A stretch of DNA of 64,000 nucleotides from Bdellovibrionales bacterium RIFCSPHIGHO2_01_FULL_40_29 (GTDB lineage Bacteria > Bdellovibrionota > Bdellovibrionia > Bdellovibrionales > Bdellovibrionaceae): contig MEPU01000004.1 in NCBI GenBank assembly GCA_001771815.1, positions 248,001-312,000 on the forward strand, in the 5' to 3' direction. The translations under genes and the position numbers were made by a program. Shown one piece after another: positions 1-8,735 of the stretch (positions are counted from its first letter, which is position 1; every line of letters starts with the position of its first letter). The notes beneath the pieces are model-generated. The model did not search any database. It was not told the DNA's origin and worked only from the letters and a program-made list of their open reading frames with translations.

Positions 1-1127
1 GACAGTTCAACCACTTGATCAGGTTTTTTTTCAGGTTTAGTGTAATCCAAAAATTCAGTGATTAAATTATTAAGACGATCAATTTCTTTAATGATAATCT
101 TCATCAGCTTTGTTTGATCAGGATCTGTTGTTTCACTTGAAAGCAATTGCACACTACCACTGATTCCCGCCAATGGATTTCGGATTTCATGCGCAATTCC
201 AGCTGCCAATTGACCAATTGCCGCCAATTTGTCTTTCTGTTTCACTTGTTCTTCTAGCTTTCGCAACTCTGTCACATCTTTCACTAACGAAATCATGAGA
301 TTCTCATTAAGCTCTTCATCAAAATAGCTTGTTCGATCAAATTGAAAAAGTCGCCTTTCAGATTGGCCACTCGAAACATATGCCACATCCCCGGCACCTT
401 GAGTTTTGAATTGATGAATTAAGTTTTGAATATCATCAGTCGCAAGTTTCAAGCCATCATTCAAAAAATTATTCTGAAGTATAATTTTTTGATTGTCCTG
501 ACTGACAATCAATCCTAGTGGAATTTTTTCCAGTAAAACTTTTGAAAATTCCGCTTGTGATTTATATTTTTTCTGAACCTTACTGAGATCACTTTGGATC
601 CCATAGATTTCTTCTTTTAACTGCCCAGATACAATAATAACAGCAATATAGGAAAGATTAAACAATGCCAATGATAGAATATTTTGCATAGATCCCGTTT
701 GAAAAACAGTCAGATTCATTACAGAAATTCCAAATGAAGCCACCATCCCCAACGCGCACAACTGGATAAACTTAAGGTCAAAACTGGCTAAGAAAAGTAA
801 AAACAACTGGATCACTAAAAGAAAACTGGATAATTGAGGAAATGATTTCATAAACAGAACTATAATAAAAAAATCAGTCGCATAAGAAATCAAAGCCCTA
901 CTGCTCGATACTGAAGTATCAATAAAGTAGTGAATAACAAGATGATGTAAAAAAATTGCAGCAAATGAAAAATAGAACGAAAAAACAAAATCCACTTGCA
1001 AAAATGGTTTCTGCAAAAGAATCAGAGTCTGAAATAGGATAAAATAAATAACTAATGCGATTGTGCGCATATTTTGGCGCGCACCTGCTTCAAACAGTAA
1101 CCGAAGGTTTGAGCTTTCAACATTCAC
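1..1127 (-). CDS. pilS: PilS-type sensor histidine kinase (3' part outside window)
   Basis: Sensor kinase expected to pair with a PilR-type regulator and control pilin transcription. The ORF track misses it because it runs off the window edge. Read on the minus strand, it shows about six hydrophobic segments in the first 180 residues (PilS layout), then a PAS-like stretch. The phosphoacceptor box HEIRNPLAG follows, preceded by KLAAIGQLAAGIA. The window ends soon after the H-box, so the ATPase domain is not visible. The likely start is GTG at 1127, sharing one base with the pilC stop (TAGTG); the first in-frame ATG is at 1070. It is the last visible gene of the pilB-pilT-pilC-pilS run. The kinase call is firm; the PilS name rests on membrane layout and context. 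Confidence 0.88.
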   Translation of the reverse strand, partial: MNVESSNLRLLFEAGARQNMRTIALVIYFILFQTLILLQKPFLQVDFVFSFYFSFAAIFLHHLVIHYFIDTSVSSSRALISYATDFFIIVLFMKSFPQLSSFLLVIQLFLLFLASFDLKFIQLCALGMVASFGISVMNLTVFQTGSMQNILSLALFNLSYIAVIIVSGQLKEEIYGIQSDLSKVQKKYKSQAEFSKVLLEKIPLGLIVSQDNQKIILQNNFLNDGLKLATDDIQNLIHQFKTQGAGDVAYVSSGQSERRLFQFDRTSYFDEELNENLMISLVKDVTELRKLEEQVKQKDKLAAIGQLAAGIAHEIRNPLAGISGSVQLLSSETTDPDQTKLMKIIIKEIDRLNNLITEFLDYTKPEKKPDQVVEL

Positions 1128-2359
1128 TACTGTCCACCCATCGTATCTGCCAGACCAAATATAGGTAAATACATAGCCACCATAATAACAGCGATAATCC
1201 CACCCAAAACGACCATCAAAAGTGGTTCAACCAATGCTGTTATTGTTTTAACGGCATTTTCAACTTCATCTTCATAAAAATCTGCGATTTTTGCCAACAT
1301 CACATCTGTCGTTCCCGATTGTTCTCCGATAGCGACCATCTGCGAAACCATTATTGGAATTTCTTTTTGCTTTGCCAGTGGTTGGTGAAATGGTCGTCCA
1401 ATAGTGACTGATTCCCTGCAGGCAATAAGGGCTTTCTCGATAACATAATTTCCAGATGTGCGAGCGGCAATTTCAATAGCCTCGATCAGTCCGATTCCAG
1501 ACGACAGCAGAGTTGAAAGCGTTCGACTCATGCGTGCAACACTGGATTTTTGTATAAGATCGCCAAATAAGGGAGCATTGATCATGACTTCATCAAATTT
1601 ACGTTGTCCCTCCAGAGTATTCATATAATAAGTAAAGCCTGCAACAACTCCAACAATTGAGAGAATAATCACATGCCACTGTTGGCGCAAAAACATCGAT
1701 AGATTCACGATGGCCATTGTCAATGCCGGAAGCGCTTTTCCTGATCCCGCATAGAACTCTTGAAACTTTGGAATAATAAAAAAGATAATACCACCAATAA
1801 CTAGAAATGCGACAAATGTGATGACTATTGGCATCACCAAGGCACTCTTAACTTGGCGTTTTATTTTCTCATTCTTTTCAATGTACATTGAAAGTCGAGA
1901 TAAAATGGTATCTAAAATTCCGGCCTCTTCACCAGCTTGAATCAAATTACAATACAGACGATCAAACACACGGGGATGCTGAATCATCGATTCCGAAAGC
2001 CTACGACCAGACTCAATCGAAGCGCGTATCTGGATAAGTGCCTCTTTTAAAATTTTATTAATAGACCCCTCTGATAAAATTCGAATCGAATCTAAAATCG
2101 GAATACCTGAATTAATCAAAGTTGCAAATTGACGCGTAAAAATTTGCAAATCTTTTGATTTAAGCCGTGGCGCTAAGAACGAACTGATAAAAACGTCCGC
2201 GCTGGAACTCTGTTTTCTTTTCAAATCCACTTCAAGTTTCAATGGCATAAGCTGGCGAGCACGCAACTTGATCTTTGCTTCATTTTCATCTCGAGCTTCG
2301 ATTCGTCCTCGAGACATTTTTCCCGCAATTGTACGTGCTAAGTATTGGTATGTTGCCAC
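1127..2359 (-). CDS. pilC: Type IV pilus inner-membrane platform protein PilC
   Basis: Inner-membrane platform protein of the PilC/GspF family, on which the PilB and PilT ATPases act to add or remove pilin. The 410-residue length is normal. Two GspF domains are visible, one around residues 70-195 (FTRQFATLINSGIPILDSI) and one around 275-400 (MSRTLSTLLSSGIGLIEAI). Hydrophobic segments lie near 170-195, 222-245 and 375-400, the usual three-segment layout. Translation starts at GTG, sharing one base with the pilT stop (TAGTG), so the two are probably translationally coupled. The gene looks intact. Its context shows it is the pilus rather than the type II secretion paralogue. Confidence 0.95.
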   Translation of the reverse strand: MATYQYLARTIAGKMSRGRIEARDENEAKIKLRARQLMPLKLEVDLKRKQSSSADVFISSFLAPRLKSKDLQIFTRQFATLINSGIPILDSIRILSEGSINKILKEALIQIRASIESGRRLSESMIQHPRVFDRLYCNLIQAGEEAGILDTILSRLSMYIEKNEKIKRQVKSALVMPIVITFVAFLVIGGIIFFIIPKFQEFYAGSGKALPALTMAIVNLSMFLRQQWHVIILSIVGVVAGFTYYMNTLEGQRKFDEVMINAPLFGDLIQKSSVARMSRTLSTLLSSGIGLIEAIEIAARTSGNYVIEKALIACRESVTIGRPFHQPLAKQKEIPIMVSQMVAIGEQSGTTDVMLAKIADFYEDEVENAVKTITALVEPLLMVVLGGIIAVIMVAMYLPIFGLADTMGGQ

Positions 2360-3381
2360 TAAAGTCCCATTTTTTTCAATTGTTCATCTAATTGCTCAGG
2401 TTGATCCGAAGCCGAAAATGCGGTCTTCACATCAAACTGTCGACGAATAAGATTGTGAATGATTGATTGATTCAAAGACTGATAACTTTCTTTTGAAAAT
2501 AAGGACAGATCCAACAAACCATTCGTTTTAAACGCTTGAATCAGCTGGAAAATATTGTCTCGATCACCCTGTCGTAATAGCAAAAGTTCATAAATAGGAT
2601 TCATCGCAGCTCCAACAAGTTTTTGCACGGCAATCCCATTCAATAAAGTCAAAAACCGAAACATCAAACCTGGAGTCAACTTCTCAAGACACTGTTGAAA
2701 AACAATCTGCACGCTTTCAGCTGTTGTTGTTAAATAAACAGCACGTCCTTGCTCAGCTAACTCAATCCATTTTTCCCATTTCTTAACATAGTTAAAATCA
2801 AGAACAACAGTTTCAAGTCCATCATAAATCAGATGATTTGTTTCCCAATCAATAGTGTCCGCACCAAGTTGAATAATGTTGTCCAGAGCCGGCCACTGAA
2901 AATCATTTTCATGTGCATGAATTCCAATAAGATTGACCTTTTCATTTTGTTTCTTTTCTAAAATTTCAGCTATCAAGCTGGATTTTCCCGAACGACGGGG
3001 GCCTGCAAAAATAAAAATACCTTTATCTTTTTTCAGAAGATCCCAAAATAATGGATTCTGAATTTGACATTCCGAATGATTCTTTGATTTGGCAAGAGCC
3101 ATAAACGCCCGAAAACAATCTTTTCGTTCAACAAATGTGAACTTCCAAACATTCGCTTGCGAATGGTATAAACCACTTACAAAGCCTTTAGTTTCCAATT
3201 GAATTTTTTCACCGGGCTGCAAGCAAAGCTCTTTCAAGTCTTCCCACTCGTCAATTTTTAATGGACTATTTTGCATTTCGACCCAATCAAGGCCTGTTTT
3301 TGAAAGTATTTTTTGCCCCACAACAAACGAGATTTGGTGACCATTATTTTCAACTGATAGACTCAACATTTTCTCAATCAT
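2359..3381 (-). CDS. Divergent PilT-like ATPase, probably not a standard retraction motor
   Basis: It sits in the pilT position between pilB and pilC and keeps the overall PilT shape: a poorly conserved N-terminal domain, a P-loop GPRRSGKS near residue 128, and a C-terminal LLNGIAVQKLV that matches the PilT SLQGVVxQKLV region. The catalytic core is eroded. Where PilT has VGExRDxET, this protein has VVLDFNYVKKWEKW. Where PilT has the His box TLHTxxA, it has LTTTAES. The Walker B glutamate, Asp-box arginine and His box are therefore missing. It overlaps pilB by 8 bases and pilC by one. It could be a regulatory pseudo-ATPase or a slow motor. B. bacteriovorus is known to carry two pilT genes, and this may be the divergent one. 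Confidence 0.75.
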   Translation of the reverse strand: MIEKMLSLSVENNGHQISFVVGQKILSKTGLDWVEMQNSPLKIDEWEDLKELCLQPGEKIQLETKGFVSGLYHSQANVWKFTFVERKDCFRAFMALAKSKNHSECQIQNPLFWDLLKKDKGIFIFAGPRRSGKSSLIAEILEKKQNEKVNLIGIHAHENDFQWPALDNIIQLGADTIDWETNHLIYDGLETVVLDFNYVKKWEKWIELAEQGRAVYLTTTAESVQIVFQQCLEKLTPGLMFRFLTLLNGIAVQKLVGAAMNPIYELLLLRQGDRDNIFQLIQAFKTNGLLDLSLFSKESYQSLNQSIIHNLIRRQFDVKTAFSASDQPEQLDEQLKKMGL

Positions 3382-5080
3382 TGATTTCTTCTTCTTTCAC
3401 GGATGAATTATAAACTTCCTCGACGGTTGTTTGACCTCGCGCCAGTTTTAATAAAGCACTCCGGCGCAAATTACGAAATCCGCTATCACGTCCAATTTGG
3501 CGTATTTCAGAAGTACTTGCACCCCGCAGAACAGCTGTTTTCACTTTTTCAGTCATGGGCATCAGTTCATAAATAGCTTGTCGCCCCTTGATCCCTGTTT
3601 GATTGCAACTGACACAACCACGCCCACGGAAAAGTTGGAATCTTGGAATATCAACTTTGGGAACGCCGAGCGCAATTAAAGTTGATTCTGGAATTTGTAC
3701 GGGCTCTTTACAAGCTTCACATATTTTTCCAACCAAGCGTTGAGCAACGATCAAATTCAAAGTTGACGTGATGATATACGGCGCTACACCCATATCAATT
3801 AAACGGCTAATTGTTGAAGCTGCATCATTTGTATGAAGCGTGCTCACGACCATATGTCCTGTTGACGCTGCTTTAAAAGAAATTTCAGCAGTTTCTAAGT
3901 CACGAATCTCTCCGACCATCACCACATCCGGATCCTGACGAAGAAAAGCGCGCAAGGCTGTCGAAAAGTTCAAATCAATTTCTGAATTCATTTGAACTTG
4001 ATTAATGCCTTCCAAATTGAACTCAATCGGATCTTCTGCCGTACAGATATTAGTGTCTATTTTATTAATTTCAAAAAGTGCCGAATAAATTGTGGTTGTT
4101 TTACCCGAGCCTGTTGGCCCCGTGATCAAAACCATTCCCTGTGGCAACCCAATAGTTTTTTTTAAAAGTTTCAGATCTTCGTCTTCAAATCCCAACTTTG
4201 TCATATCCAATTGTAAGTTGGATTTATCTAAAAGTCGCATCACGATCTTTTCACCCCACATCGTTGGGATAGAACTGACACGAAAATCCATTTCACGATT
4301 GTCCTTGCTTAACTTAATTTTTAAACGTCCATCTTGCGGACGTCGTTTCTCGGAAATATCCATTCTCGACATAATTTTAATCCGAGAAATAATAGCCGGA
4401 CCCGAATTTAATGGAGGACTTGCTGTTTCCACTAAATTGCCATCCACACGAAAACGGACGCGAAATTTTTTCTCGTAAGGTTCAAAATGAATATCTGATG
4501 CCCGTCGGCGGATGGCTTCAAGCATCACACCATGCACAAACTTCACTACTGGCGCATCTTCAACATCAGAGCCCGTTCCAACTTCAACCGTGGAGCTCAT
4601 GGCGATCAGAATATCTTCCTGCTCCCCGCCTTTATTGCTGAGTTCCGCCGTAGACAGCGGATGGTATTTTTCAATAGCCGACAGGATGCTAGATTCTGTA
4701 GATACGACAGGTTGAATTTTGCATTTGGTGATGTAGCGCAAATCATCCCGTACCTGTAAATTTCCGGGATCTGAAAATGCAACAACCAAAGTTGAACCTG
4801 CTTTTGAGATTGGAATAATACAATTTCTTTCACAGAAATCACGATTAACCGTAGAAACAACAGTATGATCAATTTCAAATTGTGAGACATCAACACCAGG
4901 AATCGCGTACTGTTTTTCAAGTGCGCGCAAAATTTGGGAATCCTTTAGAACACCTAAATGAACAAGAGTTGGTCCCAGACGCGTCTTTGTTCGTTGAGAT
5001 TCGATCAATGCCGCCTGCAATTGATCCTGGCGGATCAATCCCTGCTTGATTAGAATTTCCCCTAATTTATTCAACGACAT
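3374..5080 (-). CDS. pilB: Type IV pilus extension ATPase PilB
   Basis: Cytoplasmic hexameric ATPase that drives pilin polymerisation. The N-terminal MshEN/T2SSE_N domain (LGEILIKQGLIRQDQLQAA) covers roughly the first 150 residues. The C-terminal ATPase has Walker A GPTGSGKTTT, Asp box AEDPIEF, Walker B VGEIRDLET and His box TLHTNDA. A tetracysteine zinc motif (CEAC and CVSC) follows, as expected for PilB/GspE. All catalytic elements are intact, in contrast to the pilT-like gene downstream. The ORF track starts at a TTG (5086); the ATG at 5080 is the more likely start. No strong Shine-Dalgarno is seen. Confidence 0.95.
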   Translation of the reverse strand: MSLNKLGEILIKQGLIRQDQLQAALIESQRTKTRLGPTLVHLGVLKDSQILRALEKQYAIPGVDVSQFEIDHTVVSTVNRDFCERNCIIPISKAGSTLVVAFSDPGNLQVRDDLRYITKCKIQPVVSTESSILSAIEKYHPLSTAELSNKGGEQEDILIAMSSTVEVGTGSDVEDAPVVKFVHGVMLEAIRRRASDIHFEPYEKKFRVRFRVDGNLVETASPPLNSGPAIISRIKIMSRMDISEKRRPQDGRLKIKLSKDNREMDFRVSSIPTMWGEKIVMRLLDKSNLQLDMTKLGFEDEDLKLLKKTIGLPQGMVLITGPTGSGKTTTIYSALFEINKIDTNICTAEDPIEFNLEGINQVQMNSEIDLNFSTALRAFLRQDPDVVMVGEIRDLETAEISFKAASTGHMVVSTLHTNDAASTISRLIDMGVAPYIITSTLNLIVAQRLVGKICEACKEPVQIPESTLIALGVPKVDIPRFQLFRGRGCVSCNQTGIKGRQAIYELMPMTEKVKTAVLRGASTSEIRQIGRDSGFRNLRRSALLKLARGQTTVEEVYNSSVKEEEIND

Positions 5081-5115
5081 AACCAATAGTTTAATGAGTG
5101 TGACGTTTTTTGTAA

Positions 5116-5877
5116 CTAGACGAAGGGTGAGTTTTTGAATAATTCTAAAATTGCTTGATACTTGATTCGCAAAATCTCGATTTCATGAATGACGATAATC
5201 TCGGCGCGTCGAGCCTCTTCAGCCAGAATGGGCTCATTTCGAGAGTTTAAATCAACAAAAGCCGCACCTCGCGATAAAAAATTAAAATAGGTGATGGATT
5301 CATAGGCTTCTGGATTTTGTTTCTTTGTCAAATTTGAGATCAACAAGACACTACCGCTTTCAAGTTGGGTAAGTTCATTCATCGGAATAATTGAAATTTG
5401 AATGTTAAACACGTACAACTGAACAAGATTCTTAATTTTTTCACTATCAGCAATCTTGTCTGTTGCAATGATCATCTTGAAAAAACCTGCCTGAGCTAAT
5501 TTATTTGTCACTGCCAAAACAAAATCATAATCGCCTATGATAACCGCAGACTCAGAAGTCTTGAGATCAGGCACTTTAGCTAATATTGCTTTGTAAACCG
5601 ATTCTGCAAGCAAATGCATTGGGCGATAATCACGACCTAGTTTTAAAATCACATCAGCAACACCAAATCGACTGGTTTTAAGGTCTAGTGTATGAAGACT
5701 TGGCCGAAAAGCACTAAATTCACCCGATCCTAACTCGATAATATCAAAACCCTGTTGCAAAATTTGCTCTGCAGACAAGTTCTGTTGATTATCGAAAACT
5801 TCGATTTGATTTTTCAAATCACTTAATTCGTTGTACTTACTCAAAATGGATTGTGAAGAAAAATGGATTAACTTCAT
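5116..5877 (-). CDS. Degenerate shikimate-dehydrogenase-like (AroE-like) protein
   Basis: A 253-residue protein with an AroE-like C-terminal half. It has a Rossmann-type strand-turn-helix (SAVIIGDYDFVLAVTNKL), then an LLISNLT strand, the DLNSRNEPILAEEARR stretch (AroE usually DxxYxPxxTxLLxxA) and a final QAILELF helix. The catalytic NVTxPxK region and the N-terminal SxS shikimate-binding motif are not found, and the GxGG loop is replaced by GDYD. Shikimate dehydrogenase activity is therefore unlikely. It overlaps ribF by ATGA and lies 35 bases upstream of pilB. An aroE-like gene next to pilB is, as I recall, also seen in Geobacter. Function unknown; a redeployed fold serving pilus genes is possible. 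Confidence 0.55.
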   Translation of the reverse strand: MKLIHFSSQSILSKYNELSDLKNQIEVFDNQQNLSAEQILQQGFDIIELGSGEFSAFRPSLHTLDLKTSRFGVADVILKLGRDYRPMHLLAESVYKAILAKVPDLKTSESAVIIGDYDFVLAVTNKLAQAGFFKMIIATDKIADSEKIKNLVQLYVFNIQISIIPMNELTQLESGSVLLISNLTKKQNPEAYESITYFNFLSRGAAFVDLNSRNEPILAEEARRAEIIVIHEIEILRIKYQAILELFKNSPFV

Positions 5878-6809
5878 GTCGAGAGTCCAAAAAATTTCTG
5901 AGCCAATTCGATATCTTTGAAAATTTGAGTCTTTAAACTTTCCACCGAAGTGAATTTTATTTCATCACGATGAAAATGGCACAACTCTACAGAAATATGC
6001 TCGCCATAAATATCTTGATTGAAATTAAATAAATGCGTTTCAACTTTTAAATAGGGATCTTTATTTTCAAATGTTGGATTAAAGCCAATATTTGTAATGG
6101 ACGGATAAATCTGATTTTTATAATTTACTTTTGTAAAATAAACTCCCTTTCGAGGAATAAATTCAATTTCAGGACTGAGGTTCGCTGTTGGAACTCCGAT
6201 CACACGCCCCCGCTTGTATCCCACTCGCACAGGACCGCGCAAATAATAAGGCCTTCCTAAAAACTCTTCGGCCTTTTTAAGATCTCCATGCTCAAGCATT
6301 TTACGAATTTGTGACGATGAAACAATAAGCCCATCTTTTTCAAAAGCAGGAACAACTGTCAGCCCCCACTTTTTTCGATGGCAGAACTCTTGTAAAAAAT
6401 CAGTATTGCCTGAACGCTTGTTTCCAAAATTAAAATCATATCCAACAACCAAATGCTTGGGATGATAAAATCTATCAATGTAGCTCTCGAGATAGGATTC
6501 GGCGGACATTAGAGATAAATCTTTACTGAATTTTTCTTCAATCAAGTAATCAACACCTAAATTTTCCATCATCTCAGCTTGATCTTTATAATCAAACAAA
6601 CGATGCACGGGCTCCGATGGCATCAGTATTGTTCGCGGATGAGGCTTGAACGTGCAGACAACTGATTTTGTATTTAATTCACGTGCGGTTTTCACCATGA
6701 TCGATAAAAGCCTCTGATGACCTAAATGGACACCATCAAAGTTACCAATTGTCAGCACAGAAGAGTCAATATGAGGGAGAGCTTGTTCTTGAGTATGAAT
6801 CCATTCCAT
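5874..6809 (-). CDS. ribF: Bifunctional riboflavin kinase/FAD synthetase RibF
   Basis: Phosphorylates riboflavin to FMN and adenylates FMN to FAD. The N-terminal nucleotidyltransferase domain has the motif GNFDGVHLGHQ and the later SSSQIRKML. The C-terminal riboflavin kinase domain shows VGYKRGRVIGVPTANLSP followed by GVYFTKV and a terminal FNQDIYGEHISVELCHFHRDE. The ORF track start at 6884 would overlap the divergent kinase gene. The internal ATG at 6809 (MEWIHTQE) gives the standard family N-terminus and leaves a 53-base divergent gap, so I chose it. The stop overlaps the AroE-like gene by ATGA. The gene is intact. Confidence 0.93.
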   Translation of the reverse strand: MEWIHTQEQALPHIDSSVLTIGNFDGVHLGHQRLLSIMVKTARELNTKSVVCTFKPHPRTILMPSEPVHRLFDYKDQAEMMENLGVDYLIEEKFSKDLSLMSAESYLESYIDRFYHPKHLVVGYDFNFGNKRSGNTDFLQEFCHRKKWGLTVVPAFEKDGLIVSSSQIRKMLEHGDLKKAEEFLGRPYYLRGPVRVGYKRGRVIGVPTANLSPEIEFIPRKGVYFTKVNYKNQIYPSITNIGFNPTFENKDPYLKVETHLFNFNQDIYGEHISVELCHFHRDEIKFTSVESLKTQIFKDIELAQKFFGLST

Positions 6810-6862
6810 CCAGATACAATACCCTATTAAACAGTTGAAATAACCCGAGAAATTAGCTAATT

Positions 6863-8707
6863 TTGCATCGCGTGAAAACATCATATAGTAAAAAACTCGA
6901 GGTCTGGAGACGCTGGTTTGCCATCAATCGCGGCTTCTGGTTCAGAGCTCTATTGTGTTGGATCATTTCGCTCTTTTTTTTAAAAGTCGACGAGGGCGGA
7001 TCCTACGACAATCGCTTTCGCCTTCGTGGACAACAAAAGATTTCCAATGCCATTGTTCTAGTAACTGTCAAAACATCTGACTTTTCTAAAATTTATGATC
7101 TTAAAACCAATTCATTAATCAATACAAATGAGCTCTCAGATTTGAGCGACAGTTTTTATTGGGAGCGATCCCTGTGGCAGAAATTATTAAGCGAAATCTT
7201 AAAACAAAATCCTCGTTCTGTCGGAGTGACACTTTATTTTGGTGACAATGTCGGGCAAATTCGCTTTTCAACCGAAGAAATTATAACATTCAAAGATAAA
7301 AGAGTCTTTTGGGCCACAAATTCAAGCCAATTGGAAAAACTATCCTTGCCCATAGCCACACGCCCTGATCGCTCGAACTTGGGACATATTGATATTCTAA
7401 AAGACGATGATGGAGTCAGTCGTCGTCTTTTTATCAATCCAGATTATCTGCCCAATTTAGCATTTCGCCTGACTCAAGAAATACGCACGGAAAAATATAA
7501 AAACAAAATTCCAATCATCAATTTTACCAAGAGCAAGCAGTTTAAAACTATTTCCTACCTGGATATTATCAACGGTAAAATACCCAGCAATTTTTTAAAA
7601 GGTAAAATCGTTTTAATTGGCACCGAGAAATCAGCTTATTCACAAATCCAAACCCCCATGGGGTTAATGTCCCGCCATGAGTATTGGGGACAAGTCGTTG
7701 AAAATTTGCTCCAAAATAATTTTATCAAAAAGTTACCTTTTTGGTTATATGCTACATTCCTGCTTATTCTAGCCTTATTTGCCATGGCTATCATTTCGAG
7801 TTATCCGCAAGCCGCCGCCCTATTTTTCTTTCTCTGGTTGGTCACTCTAACCGCCGCATTTTCCGCTTGGGTATTTGACAGTTTTGCTATTTGGATTCCA
7901 ATCATAAGCCCTATCAGTCTTTTTATTTTTATTTGGTTGCTCTTTACGGCCTACCAGGCTTTACGAATTGAAAAAGCTCACATGCGACTCAAGCAGGAGC
8001 AAAGTTATTTCTCAGAACTAGAACAACTCAAAAACAATTTTGTGAGCTTAATCAGTCATGATTTAAAAACCCCTATCGCAAAAATTCAAGCCGTCCTGGA
8101 TCGCTTATTGTCATCTGGCACGGTACCTCCGGAAATAAGTGAAGATCTTAATAGTCTTAAAGATTACTCAGAAGAACTCAATCGCTACATTCAATCTATC
8201 TTAAAGGTCTTGCGCGTTGAATCCCGTGATTTCAAAATCATGAAAGAAACTGCTGATATCAATGGCGTCATTGAAAATGTTGTCGAACGCCTAAAGCCTT
8301 TGGCTGCTTCGAAGTCTATTCAAATTCAAGTCAACTTAGAGCCCATGTTTCTGATTGAGTTTGACGTGACCCTGATGACAGAGGTTTTTCTGAATATCAT
8401 TGAGAATTCAATCAAATACACCCCGGAGAATGGGTTGATTCGCATTCGCTCGCACGAAACAGAAACAGATGTCTTTATTGAAATCACCGATACCGGTGAA
8501 GGCATTAGCCCCGAAGATCAAGAAAATGTCTGGAAAAAATTTGTTCGTGGAAAAGCTCAAGATCATAAAACAAAGGGTACTGGACTGGGACTTTTTTTGG
8601 TGAAATACTTTATCGAGCTGCATGGCGGAAAAATTTCTTTAAAATCAGAACTTAAAAAAGGAACAACTATTTTTGTTAGCTTGCCATTGAGTTTTGACAA
8701 CGAATAG
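6863..8707 (+). CDS. CHASE2-domain sensor histidine kinase
   Basis: Membrane sensor kinase. After an N-terminal membrane segment (residues about 22-42), a periplasmic CHASE2-type region runs to about residue 290. Three closely spaced hydrophobic segments (about 290-370) form the usual CHASE2 membrane exit. The cytoplasmic part has a HisKA domain with H-box FVSLISHDLKTP near residue 400. The HATPase domain has N-box FLNIIENSIKYTPENG, G1 DTGEGISPED and G2 GTGLGLFLVK. All kinase motifs are intact. The sigma-54 response regulator starts 28 bases downstream, so the two form a two-component pair. The ligand is unknown. Confidence 0.92.
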   Translation: MHRVKTSYSKKLEVWRRWFAINRGFWFRALLCWIISLFFLKVDEGGSYDNRFRLRGQQKISNAIVLVTVKTSDFSKIYDLKTNSLINTNELSDLSDSFYWERSLWQKLLSEILKQNPRSVGVTLYFGDNVGQIRFSTEEIITFKDKRVFWATNSSQLEKLSLPIATRPDRSNLGHIDILKDDDGVSRRLFINPDYLPNLAFRLTQEIRTEKYKNKIPIINFTKSKQFKTISYLDIINGKIPSNFLKGKIVLIGTEKSAYSQIQTPMGLMSRHEYWGQVVENLLQNNFIKKLPFWLYATFLLILALFAMAIISSYPQAAALFFFLWLVTLTAAFSAWVFDSFAIWIPIISPISLFIFIWLLFTAYQALRIEKAHMRLKQEQSYFSELEQLKNNFVSLISHDLKTPIAKIQAVLDRLLSSGTVPPEISEDLNSLKDYSEELNRYIQSILKVLRVESRDFKIMKETADINGVIENVVERLKPLAASKSIQIQVNLEPMFLIEFDVTLMTEVFLNIIENSIKYTPENGLIRIRSHETETDVFIEITDTGEGISPEDQENVWKKFVRGKAQDHKTKGTGLGLFLVKYFIELHGGKISLKSELKKGTTIFVSLPLSFDNE

Positions 8708-8735
8708 CCTTTTAAAAATGAAACTGGAGACCACA

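Noticed and set aside
4092-4759. Several plus-strand ORFs inside pilB
   Set aside because: They are shadows of the pilB frame, whose motifs are complete; none has a ribosome site or recognisable product.
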